From Hypomesus transpacificus (taxonomy: Eukaryota; Chordata; Actinopteri; Osmeriformes; Osmeridae), in the NCBI RefSeq assembly GCF_021917145.1, contig NC_061078.1, positions 10,057,604 through 10,121,603 of the forward strand: a DNA stretch of 64,000 bases, written 5' to 3'. Of this stretch, positions 1 through 29,670 are shown one piece after another (position 1 is the first letter of the stretch; each line of letters begins with the position of its first letter). The notes beneath the pieces are model-generated. The model ran no database searches. It was not told the origin of the DNA and saw nothing but the letters and a program-made list of their open reading frames with translations. Both the position numbers and the translations under genes were made by a program.

Positions 1-1828
1 CTCTGTCTTTCTCCCTGGTGGAATGTGTAGCCAAGCCCCTCGCAAAAGAACGGAAATTGAATCACAGCCATTGGAATTCACCCGCTGTGGAGTTGTTTCT
101 AAATAGTGAATTCCCCTCATTGTTGTTTTTTTTTGCTGTTGTTGCTTGTTCTGAAAGGAAGATGGGCAGATGACAATTCGTCCCATCCTTGACGGGGGTT
201 TTTCTCCCCTAATATGAGTTTAGGGTGACTGATCGGTGAGGTTAAAACCAAGCTAGCTAGTCTTCATCCTCTTGGAAGATGGATTTTTTTGTTGGTGCGG
301 GAGAGGAAGTTTGATACATTTGGTGTTGTGAGGAGTGTTGTTTCAAAACCTACTGTAGGCTAATAGCACAGCTATTCTGTAGGTTTGTCGAGCCTAATTT
401 GGTTCAAGACCCATGCTCCTTAGTATACATAATGCAGTTTGGATTGGAATTAAATAATTATTACAGATGATCTGAAGTGAAGACATTGTTGTTAATGACA
501 TGTTTTTTAACCAGTTTTTGCTGCAGCCCACTACTTCCTGTCAGAGCTGCTTTGACCTCTATTTGTCATGTAGCACCGGAAGCCTCAGGACCATCTCATT
601 ATGCTTTAATATGGACACTTGTTCCAGCCTTCGACTGATAATTGACAAGGGTCCTCTCAGGTTACACACCAATGACATGCTCTGTCCTTTCCCATGGTCT
701 ATTTTGATGGCGGCTCTTTTCTGTAAGACATTCAAATGTACGAGGGTTAGCCAAACGCAGAGCAATAGTGCTAATAGTGCTTTGGAGTAATTGGCAAGAT
801 GCTACCAAATTTGATTTGCAAGCAATAGCTTCTTATTGTCTCTCTCTCTTTCTCTGTCTCTTCCACTCTCACCAATATGGTCATTGTTAGTGGAGAGCTT
901 TCATGAAGCAGACAGCTGTCCGGGCCAGGGCCAGGGTTCCTGCTTTATTTAGCCATGTCAGTTTTGGGGCCAGTGGGTGTCAGAGGGGTTGAGGATGCCT
1001 GACAGCCCTGCATGCTCTCTGTGCTAGGAGAACCAGGAGAGATCATCACCAAGCTAACAGCATTCCCTTGAGCACTTGGAGATTAGGGTGGACACCCTGG
1101 CCTGCCTGTCACTGCATTGGCATGACTATCAACTGACATCAGTGGACATGCTCTCATGTCTTGTCCCCCACCTGTAGTTGTCAGAAGTCAGAAAAATATA
1201 GAACTTCCCAAGGTGTGTGTGTGCCTTCATTACACATTGGTATATGTGAGTAGGCATACCCTAAGGTCCACACTGGTGATGTGTTGGTGTGTAATGGAGC
1301 TGGGCAGTGTGTTATATGAGCCTGGGACTGTGGACCTACTTTAAGCACGCAGACCTTTAAGCCTGATTTTAGACTTCCCCCGCAAGGGATCTTCCTGAGC
1401 TCTGAATGACTCCAAAAGTTGTGTGACCCAATCCCACTTTTACTACCCACTTCTTATCCTTTCCAACATTGTGGATTGGAAAGACTTTGACGTAACATCC
1501 CTGTGCTTAAATTAGGTCTGAAACTGTGTTATCTGAGGCAACCAGATTGAGGTACTGGTGTGCTATGTGTTTGTGCTTCTGAACCAAAATGCATCAAAAC
1601 AATTGACATTGATGGACAGGAGGCAGGAGATCAGGGTGAAATGTAAGAAAATAACGTTGTTTTCGTAAACTGATTAAGCTAACCCAGGTGCCTTTGACTG
1701 AGACAGTTCGTATTGGATAGATGTACTGTTGTTTCAACACTAGGTTTTAGATTCCTTAGACTTCTTGTTCTTAATTCACATATCAATTGTTTCATATTGA
1801 TTCATAACTTTCCCTCATTCCATTACAG
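1..1828 (+). other. rab8b: rab8b intron 1 (3' part)
   Basis: The first rab8b exon (P-loop and switch I in the family) is not present here, so this stretch is read as the downstream part of intron 1. It ends in a polypyrimidine-type tract and the acceptor AG at 1827-1828. I see no coding exon or recognisable repeat in it; the short open frames have no family features. Confidence 0.75.
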
Positions 1829-4683
1829 GTATTGACTTCAAAATCAGGACAATTGAGTTGGATGGGAAAAAAATCAAGCTTCAGATATGGTAAAATATTT
1901 TCATAATCTTTCTTGCAAAGACCATTGACATTAATATGATTTGTGTGTACCGTATACATTCTGTTAAAGTAGCCATCCAGACCACATGACCAGTACTAGT
2001 TGAATAATTTGCCAGCAGCGTTAGGTAAATCTGATACATAACACAGTACAGTGATTGTGTGTGTAGTTGGGTTGATGATGATGTAGATTAAGTGTGTGTG
2101 TGTGTGTGTGGGGGGGGGGGGGTTGGGTGTGTCCATGAGTTTTGGCTATGTGCTTGTCTGCATTCATGGTCTTGCAAATGTGTGTACATTCTCTTGACCT
2201 ACTTATCATTGGCAAATTCACATATGCAAAATATCCCTGTCAATGTTTAGAATGAGATATGACCCCCCCCCATCCCCTCTTGACTATCAGAGTCTGTTCC
2301 AAGCATGTACATTGTGTTTCGTCCTTATCATGCACTCTCTTCTCACACAGGGACACAGCTGGCCAGGAGAGGTTCAGGACCATCACAACAGCCTATTACA
2401 GAGGAGCAATGGTAAGACACCGCCCCTCCTATTCACTCATTGGACACAGTATCATTGAAGCAACCTTTTAGGTCCGTTTTTTAGATGAAGCCCTATCAGA
2501 CTACGGGACCTAATCTGACCCAGATGGGTATTGAGTCAAACATAGTCCAACTATGGTGGATGTTCTGGCATGTGTGTGTCCCTCCACTCCCTGCACATGT
2601 GTGCGTGTTCCATGACCTGTGAGATTCATTATTTATTGATTTTATGTAAAGCACTTTGAGCTGCAATTCTTGCATGAAATGAGCTACATAAGTAAAGTCT
2701 TATTAATTAGGTTTCTTTGTCTGTCTACACTTAACACAAATGAAGATCTAAAACGCTTGTTTTAAGCCCAGTCAATAGATAGAGACTTACAGTATGTGTT
2801 GCGTTGAAAGTTAGAGACCTTTTAGCTTTTGCCATTTTCACAGAGATCATATACAGACAAAGGTCACTAAACATAGTCCAGACGAGGGACTGCTAAAAGG
2901 TTGGATCAGAGTGATGTGTTTAGAAAGCTAACACCCCTCTGTTTTCTGTTCCTCTCATTATGTTACCTTGGTATCACAAGCTCACAGTCCTGATTTATTT
3001 TTCAATCTACAGAGGCAATAACAGATAAGATATTCACCCTCAATCCCTATCTCACTCTCAGGTATTTGAGGAGCAAAAGTCATTTTTAGTGCTGTAAAGC
3101 GTTGTTGATGATCATGAGCTCATTGTATATATATGAAACACATGTTCTGAGTGAAGAAGCACACGTGACTGTGGAGTGTCCCGCACTCATCCCCCTCACT
3201 GCAAGATACTGGACCAAGAAATCCCCCCAGTTGATAGTGTTGTTCCTGTCGGGGCTGTTCATATTGTTCCTTCATGTTGGTCACACCCTCTCAGTCCTAC
3301 TGCGCCTGACCTCTCTCTGGTACGCCTCCCAGCTGGGCCTTTTCACTTCGTTTATTCTGTGGTCAGTTTAACCATTGGTGTGTTCTACAAACAGAGAACA
3401 GAAATGTAATCTAATTCCCTGCGTTCGTTCCTGAAAGGTTCTGAAATGCTCCCCGAGTTGTGTTGTGAATTTGTGTTAGATTAGATACATTTTTGGCTTC
3501 ATAAATGGTCTTGTTTTGCCATCGTGGGACTTGACAAGTTTAAAGACATATAGCACCGGAACAGCGCAGACATCCTTACTGGGTCATGGTTTGAAGGCTG
3601 AAAGGTTGGACTTTTCCTGTTCATACCCCAATGTGTGTCACTTCCGCTGAAATCACTTCCTTTCCTTTGTCCTGCAGGGCATAATGCTGGTGTATGACAT
3701 CACCAATGAGAAGTCATTCGAGAACATCAAGAATTGGATCCGGAACATAGAGGAGGTAAAGCTAATTAGCAAGGCTAAATCACCACTGTGGAACAGTTGC
3801 AATGATCCTCGAGAGGACCCACAAAAAGTTTAATTTCTTTATACTATGTTGCCATCTTCTGAAAGATTTGGGTATTGCATCTAAGCACTTTTGATTCTCG
3901 GTTTCAAATGAACCTAAACAAAAAGGTCATTGAACATTTCTCTGGGGGGGGTTGAGGTGAAAGATGCTCTAGTCTTTATCAGAGACAGCTATGTAATAGT
4001 TCTTCTGTGTCCCTCTTAGCATGCTTCTTCAGATGTGGAGAGAATGATTCTGGGGAACAAATGTGACATGAATGACAAGAGACAGGTGTCCAAAGAGAGA
4101 GGAGAGAAGGTATGCAAGGTTCATTATGGCACATTTGCTTTTGCAGTATCTCATAGTTTGATTGATGACCATTCAAAAATATTTTGGTTGACGATTCTGA
4201 TTGTTTTTTTGTCTTAACATATGACTCAATCTATGCAGTTGGCAATTGACTATGGGATCAAGTTTTTAGAAACCAGTGCAAAATCCAGCATAAATGTGGA
4301 AGAGGTGAGTTACACTGTTCATCATCTTGCAGTCCTGTGTTTGTATAGAAAGAACAGTTTGTAGTTTATTGTGCAAGCCATACACTTTGACCAGTGTCTT
4401 TGTGTTTTATTGGAACAGGCCTTTTTTACCCTCGGCAGAGACATAATGACAAGACTCAACAGAAAAATGGTATGTTTACGACCCTGTTTACCACCCTTTT
4501 TACGACCCTTTTCAGACAAGCTCAGAAGTATAAAGAATAATAATAGTTTTTGTCCACTTCACATTTCATGTCACTGTCTCTTTTTTCCAGAATGACACAA
4601 ATCCTTCAGGAGGGGGTGGACCCGTTAAGATCACAGAGAACCGGTCTAAGAAGAGCAGCTTCTTTAGGTGTTTGCTACTCTAG
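1829..4683 (+). CDS. rab8b: Rab8B small GTPase, exons 2-8 (5' partial)
   Basis: Rab8 is a membrane-anchored GTPase that directs vesicles from the trans-Golgi and recycling endosomes to the plasma membrane and cilium. Seven coding exons are visible: 1829-1889, 2351-2411, 3678-3755, 4020-4109, 4239-4304, 4419-4469 and 4591-4683 (stop TAG 4681-4683). They join in frame to 165 residues. With the usual 42-residue first exon this gives 207, the known Rab8B length. Visible motifs are the G3/switch [21 protein letters not shown], the guanine-binding NKCD and ETSAK, and the C-terminal CLLL prenylation box. [20 protein letters not shown] and KITENRSKK match vertebrate RAB8B rather than RAB8A (HASADVEKM, KITPDQQKR). 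Exon 1 with the start codon and P-loop lies left of the window. The gene converges on trpm1. Confidence 0.95.
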
Positions 4684-4729
4684 TTGCACCACCTCCACAG
4701 ACTATCACTGCCTCCACCTGCTCCTCCTC

Positions 4730-4733
<4 letters not shown>

Positions 4734-4760
<27 letters not shown>
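4734..4760. repeat. (CA)n microsatellite in rab8b 3' UTR
   Basis: An uninterrupted CA dinucleotide run of about 13 units, followed by a short TATATA stretch. Confidence 0.9.
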
Positions 4761-4766
<6 letters not shown>

Positions 4767-5066
4767 CATGAGCACATAAACACAAGCTCAGTTGGCCTGG
4801 GCAGGGCTGATCCTGGTTGCTGCTCTTCTGTTGCTGCTGAGAAGCTGAATGTTTTGCAGCCCCCACACTGTCTCTTATTGAGAAAATATACAACAACAAG
4901 TAAAGAAAAGGAATGCTCATCATCATTTACTCTGTTCCCCCTCCCCATGTTCAATCCACCCTTCCATAGACTTAGCAGTTGTTCCCCTCTCCACCAGACG
5001 GCCTGTGTGTGACATCCTCAAGCTCCTCCTCCATGTCCCCTTCCACTATTTTCGAATGCCCATTTT

Positions 5067-5118
5067 GACTACCCATTTGGGATACCCATTCGGACTACCC
5101 ATTTGGGATACCCATAAA
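5067..5118. repeat. 26-bp tandem repeat, two copies
   Basis: The unit GACTACCCATTTGGGATACC plus six more bases occurs twice head to tail, at 5067-5092 and 5093-5118; only the last two bases of the second copy differ. It lies in the rab8b 3' UTR. Confidence 0.8.
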
Positions 5119-7104
5119 GTTGCTAAAGCTGCCTCCCCTACTTAACTTTTTGCACAGTGCAATTTTTTTTTATGGTGAAGATTGGCCTCAGAGGGTCGGT
5201 CAAGTTGCTTTATATTTCATCTGCCTGCCTCTGAAGAGGAAAATCACAAATCATGACTGAAGAATGCCTGTGGGAAAAAAACTTTGCAGCATGACTTGAT
5301 AGGAAGAAAAAGTCCCTTTTTAATTGACCAAAGCTGATTGCATCTCATGGTGTTGAACACTGTTTTTGACATGCATTGTACATCTATCCTTGCATTGATA
5401 ATTTTTTAACATCATTGTGTAGTCCCTGGATGCGTGGAATGTTTTATAGAGAGCGTCCACATTTCGGAGGGAATTGGTGTGGGGCAGAAACTGATTTTTT
5501 ACCACTTCTGACAATATAGTGAGGGTTAAAAGAGGTTATTTTGCACTTTGACTAAGGTTTCACGTCGTTCTGACTGTAGGATCATTATTGCTACCTTTTC
5601 CCCTCAATCACTGCACTGTATTAGGACAGGCTCTATATTACACTGTAGAACAAATATGTTTATTTCCATAATGTGCAATACTACATAGAAAGTCTTCCCT
5701 GGCCACAGCCCTCTGTATTGAAGACTGATTAGACTGTAAATCTTTGACCAAAGCCAATGTCTATTAAACACCTGTGATTTCAGAGTTTGACGTAGCGATA
5801 TCCAATACTTAAGTGTCTTTAAAAGCCTTGAATGTTTTTGTGTTGGATCTTCAGCATTCCATTCACTGAAAATGGCCTTGCTAAAAGGGTTGAGTACTGT
5901 TTTTGAGTCAACAGTCCTGAAACAAAAAACAATAACTTTTGTAGCAGATATTGAAGGAGCAACGTATGTAATCCTCTGTAGTGAACTGTTATGTGTTTAA
6001 TGCAACATTTATTATCTTAACTATGGTCTTATATTTTTTTTTTGTATTCTGTAAAACATTGGACTCACATGTTACTCTTAAAGTATTGTGAACCATAGGA
6101 AAACCACTTAATGCATGCTTATATTTGCGCATTGATTGCAGAAATAAGTTGGTGAGATTTTTATACTTTTCCTATTATGATAGTATTTGATCACTCTTAA
6201 AAAAAAAATATTCTATTCCTTTTAAAAATTAGTGTTAAACAATTGTTTACAAAACCACTGCAGCAGTATTACGTTATCTTTGTGCTGTGTGTATGTCAGT
6301 GTGTATGTTGTGTCTGATACAAGGTGCTTTTTACAAATGCAGATTACGTGTCCATTGCTAGTTATCAAGGATAGTTAATGGTTATGTGTAGATCACCCCT
6401 TAATGTCAAGATTGTATTGACATAAGAAAGCACTCATTTAATTTTTTAACATACAATCACATTTATGTGACTTAAAGTTCATGATTGTAATTATTCTATC
6501 ATGTAAAACCTTTTTCAAAACTTTCTGAAGTTTTCTTTTAAAATGATGACTATTCATACTGCTATCAGTCATCATTCCCTTTTTTATCATACATGTGCCT
6601 CAGAGTTGTACTGAGGATTTTAATATCCTACGTTTTACAGATTTAGATATAATAGATTCAAGTTCAAATCAGTGGATTGTCTTACAGTTGGAAAAATACT
6701 GTCAAGTTATTTCTACACATTTTCAGATTGTGTGTTTTGACACTGCTGAAATGTTTTATTGAAGGATATTTGAAAGCTTGAGTTACATGGACCTATGTGT
6801 TTATTATCATTAGACCTGTTCTCGTCATGCAGTGATAAAAAACAAACATTTATCATTTCGGGACCATGAAATAACATTTGCAAATGAAAAACACATACAG
6901 AAATATGAAGAATTTCTAGAACAGTGTAACAATGAAAGTTAATCAGTGCTTTGATACCCTTACAGTCAAATCTGAAAGACACATTCAAGCTAGCTCATTC
7001 CTCATCTGCATACTTGTACGGAGCTTTTAACTTGTCTTCCTTGACCATTTGCCCACTCTGTAACATATCAATCTAATTGCAGTGTGAACTGACATTGTAT
7101 AAAG

Positions 7105-7110
7105 AATAAA
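7105..7110 (+). terminator. rab8b: rab8b poly(A) signal AATAAA
   Basis: A perfect AATAAA hexamer is followed by a T-rich and GT-rich stretch (TTTGTTTTTATTCATTGTGT), the expected downstream element. It is the last strong signal before the convergent trpm1 transcript. Confidence 0.6.
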
Positions 7111-7130
7111 TAACTTTGTTTTTATTCATT

Positions 7131-7680
7131 GTGTTTGCACTTAATGTCTATATGTTATGTTTATTGTTGCAATTGTGTGCTTGTTCATTAGCTTTTCATG
7201 GATGCTTTATTTTTACATCATATGAACATGTTTTTTAACTTTCCCTTTATTCCTCATAAGCATCAAAAACATGTCAAACCCTTATGCCTCCAAAAACACA
7301 GATTCTCATTGATTCAAGGATTCTTTAATAGAAGTAGAATAATTTGAATGTCAGTTTTTAAGGGTTCTCGCTTGGTTGTGAGTTGGTCTGTGGTCCAAAT
7401 ACAAATCCATCCACAGCCATTCAAATTGTATAGCCAGACAACAGGATGACGTTTGGTGGATTCATCAAAAGTTATTAACAAATGTAAATTAAGAATATGA
7501 AGTATTCTGATTTGTTGATTTAATCTTGATGTGTTCACCATCCCCATACCTATCCCAAAATATCGGCCCTCTTGCTACTATAGGTTTGAGTTTGTGTATA
7601 TGTAAGGTTCACTTTCCCTTTATAATGAACATAATAATATATCACTCATATCCACTAGACAGTATCAGCAGTCTTTATCT
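7131..7680 (-). other. trpm1: trpm1 3' UTR and convergent gene boundary
   Basis: AT-rich sequence between the trpm1 stop codon and the end of rab8b. No coding exon is apparent. The minus-strand AATAAA at 7206-7211 would give a 3' UTR of about 490 nt, leaving only some tens of bases between the two convergent transcript ends. Confidence 0.55.
7206..7211 (-). terminator. trpm1: trpm1 poly(A) signal AATAAA
   Basis: On the minus strand AATAAA lies about 470 nt downstream of the trpm1 stop. A second minus-strand hexamer is at 7121-7126, and a third overlaps the stop itself (7680-7685). Use of any of these is inferred. Confidence 0.45.
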
Positions 7681-25852
<18,172 letters not shown>

Positions 25853-28471
25853 GAGTGCTTCCTTGGGCGTTCACACAACCTCATACACAAAGCCAAATAG
25901 TCCCTCAGAGTCCTCCAGTACATCACCTGAAGTCCACATTTAAACACCAAAGATACTAATGATAGCAAAACTGACGTAGCAGGTCTTCAAGATTCTGAGT
26001 TAGTTTCAGGAAAAGCCCCCAGGTCTTCCAACCCTTTATCTCTCCTCTTTACTTTGTCTTCTATGAGAGAGATGTGGATGATGCCAAGCTCAACAGCAAC
26101 AGCTTGACACATAGACCCCTTTCTCTTTTCATGTCCCTGTCTCTCCATAATCAGGCTTAATGGACACAGCTCTGACTGGGGCCAGTGCACTTTAATGGAT
26201 GGAGATTTAATAAATTATGATTGAAGGTAAATCTACTTTGGGACAACTCTGGCCCCAAAAAAGCTTAAAAGCATGCTTAAATGGAACACACGGGAGGATA
26301 TTGTAACTCTAGTTGGAATAGTGATACTTTGGTATACAGATGTTAAAGAATATCTTCCCTAATAGGATTAGTACAGTCAAGGCATATCGAGGCCTGTGTA
26401 TGATACACAGGCCAGCATGGGTCTAAATAGAGTATGCTACTCAAATTGAAATGAAAAATTTATATCAAATAATTTTACCACCTCAAGTTCTCATGTTGTT
26501 TAACACAATCTGAGGAGCAAAATCCATGACCTGGTCATTATTTGGTCAAATAAGTAATAAATGTTGAAGTGTTCTACAGAATAATTTACAATGTCTATAT
26601 TCTTTTTATAAAGGTCTCTTTTATTTAGAAAACACTGTACAACTTATCATCAGAATGATTCTAATGCACTCATATTTCAAGAAAATCTATTTAATAAATA
26701 TGTACAGCATATACAGTATGATCAGAAATATGTTTTATTATCGTTTGGTTCTTTCATCAGGATAAAACAAAGAACCCCAAATCTGTGACTTTCTGCATTC
26801 ACCTGGATTATAATTCAGTGTGAAATTAATCCGTGTCTGGGTTTATTTTTATGAGGGACACATAATGCATACACAGGTTTATTAAAGCTTACACAATCAT
26901 ACATATTAAACACCCACAACTGAAAACTTTTCACCTTTGGTCGATTGATTGAATGAACCGATAAATGGCAAGCCATCATATATGGTTCCCAACAAAGATG
27001 TGTATCAATGTAAAACATACTCACTCACCTTTGTGTATCTAAGAGATCTCTATCAACCAGAAGGACAATAGATAAGATGGAAATAAGTAAAATATTTAAA
27101 ATATTGTTGCCCTAAAAATACTTTCCTGCACTTTGTGTGTACTTACTTGTCTTTATATCATACTGGACAACTATTGAAACTGTTTTATAAATATAGAGAT
27201 CTCAGAGTAAAGATAAGTGTCTTGAACAATGAATAATCCAGCAGATGCACAGTTAATCATGGCACAAACAATCCTTTAGAAGAGTGCAAGAGGCATTAGT
27301 CATAGTAAATGTAATAGCCCCGTCTGCTGGAGGAATACCTAGCAACATGTCACCTACCATACTGTTTATGGACACTTAATGCAGATCTAAGCATTGACAA
27401 GTAACATGATAAATAAATAATAATTGATCAAATTAGGATTTGTTAAAGTAAACAATGAATAGGGTAGGGAACGTACATAATATGCGCTGAACCCAGTGTA
27501 CAAACTTATGATCTTGAAAGGAAACAAAAGTCAAGAGGCAGCTGATGAGGAAGTGTATGAATGGTTAAATGTAGATCACGCAAAACTCATTGTATCCACT
27601 AAGTGGCGCTCTGGTTTAGTTTGTGTGTACATCTCTGGTCATGGACAGGAAATATTACCCCCTTAAGATATAAGAACCTAGGATCTCCCCAATACTTTTT
27701 GCTTCTGCCCTTAGTAGCCCCTAGTCATTTAAGAATTATTAAAAAATTAACACAAAAACTTTTAAGTGCATTCTTTGGTACTATTTGGCTCTATGTGATT
27801 GCTGACGCAACAAGAAAAAAAACATATGGTGTGGTAAATAATTCCATATGTTCACGGCACATTTTGAGGAAAAAGCTCTGTGGCTTGTCAGCTTTCTTGT
27901 CTTATTAATATACAATGTTAGCCAAAAGCCAAGACTTGAAAGTTCTCAGTAATATGACATTTTTGCACTTGACAGATTAAGCCTTAATGGTGATCTACAG
28001 TATACTAAATACCAATACAATACCTACCAAAACACAAATTACCCACTATCCATATGTTGACATGCTGATGCATTGTATGTATAAGGACAGCAGGTCCCCT
28101 TATAAGTCACTGAACAGAAGTGGACTGGATGTAGGCCTGTGGTTGTGTACTGTAACAGTGAGGAAAGAGTGTGTGTGAGTGTGTGCATTTAGTCATTTAG
28201 CAGACGTGTGTGCATGGCATGGTTTTGGGCTGTTTACAGTTTTTCACACTAGTTTGATTACAATGCTTGTTAGGACATGTCTGGCCCCTTATTTCAGGCA
28301 ATTCCCTCCACTGGCTGGTGTACTCCCAACAGAGAGAGTTGACAGATACGTTAAGCCCACATCCAGCAGTAATTACAATAATTTTCCAGGTATGACCCAC
28401 ACATTCCCCAATAAAACTAACATCTAAACAAATATCCTAATACTGTATGTCGTTGCTTGTTTTGTCTAGTA

Positions 28472-28538
28472 ATGCTAAGCTATTGCAGACAAAGGGAAGG
28501 GTGCTCCCTTTCAAGGTGATGGTTTACTGGCACGCAGC
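28472..28538. repeat. 67-bp direct repeat, copy 1
   Basis: ATGCTAAGCTATTGCAGACA ... GGCACGCAGC. It matches copy 2 at 29604-29670 with 5 mismatches and no gap (about 92% identity). Each copy contains the inverted pair AAAGGGA/TCCCTTT or a one-base variant of it. Confidence 0.85.
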
Positions 28539-29603
28539 GTATGTTTCTTTAATTGTGGGTCTTGGAACGTGAATGAATAGAAAGATACAAAAAGATAGAC
28601 TCAAGCAGTGAACAAGTGGTTGCTGAGACACTTATTATTGGAACCACTATGGTATTATTATTATTATTAATATTATTATTATGCACTATCAAAGACAGTG
28701 ATGTCATTAGTGAGAAGCAAATTACAAAATGGCATACACTTTTCATGACATTGATGTTAATTTGTATGTTACTGAAAAGCAAAACACAGTAAATATTTAG
28801 GTAATATGTATTTGCTATGTTCTTACTGTAGGAATTGCTCTAATAGGTTTTAAGTTGATTAAGGTTTTTTATGGGCATCACCAAGTCAAATGAGCAAACT
28901 AAATAATTTAAAACGTGTTATCAGAGACTCTATTCCTATGTTACTTGTTGCTATCCAGTATGGTTAACATTAGTGAGTACTATTAATGTATTTCTCATTT
29001 GATAGTTGAACTGATAGAAGTACTTTGAATGTAAGCATTCAACACCTTCACAGGTTGTTGATGACCAAGCAGAAGTCTCTGCATGGTCAAACGTTATCAG
29101 TTTTTCCCATGTCTAGAGATAAATCTAAAACCCACCGAAATATATTGAAATGACTATAACTACCCTTGAACTGCACTCCTGTAGTCTTGTTTTCCAAAGG
29201 TTGGTAGATTGTTATCATTTCACCAGTCTGTCCATGGTTCAGCTTATCACCGTCTGTCATAGATACAGAACAGTCCCTGTGTCTTATAAAAGGATTTCTG
29301 GAAATACATCATCTGTCACTTTTATCTAGGTTGCAGTCTGCTTACCCATAGGAAAACTGATCAGATAACACCTTTAATTCACCTGTACTTTCTGGAATGT
29401 ATTGCCAGGTATTGAAAGTACATTGGCAAGCACCTTTCTTCCTTAAGGTATTGGCTTACCTCCCTGAGGCCAGTGCTATTGAAGCGAGAGGGTACTCTAA
29501 AAAAAACATGTCCTTGGTGTTTGGATAAATGACAGTTAACATGATACAGGATAGGTTGTTTCTACACCTTAATGAATGTTAACAGACTCAAAAGGTTTTA
29601 GTC

Positions 29604-29670
29604 ATGCTAAGCTATTGCATACAAAAGGAAGGGTGCTCCCTTTAGAGGTGATGGTTTAATGGCACGCAGC
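29604..29670. repeat. 67-bp direct repeat, copy 2
   Basis: Same orientation as copy 1, 1,132 bp downstream. The flanks of the two copies do not match beyond the 67 bp. Confidence 0.85.

Larger units (their letters stand above)
4684..7130 (+). other. rab8b: rab8b 3' UTR
   Basis: This AT-rich stretch runs from the stop codon to a canonical AATAAA at 7105-7110, with cleavage expected some 15-25 nt later. It has no convincing ORF. It contains a (CA)n run at 4734-4760 and a two-copy 26-bp tandem repeat at 5067-5116. Its 3' limit is inferred from the hexamer only. Confidence 0.65.
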
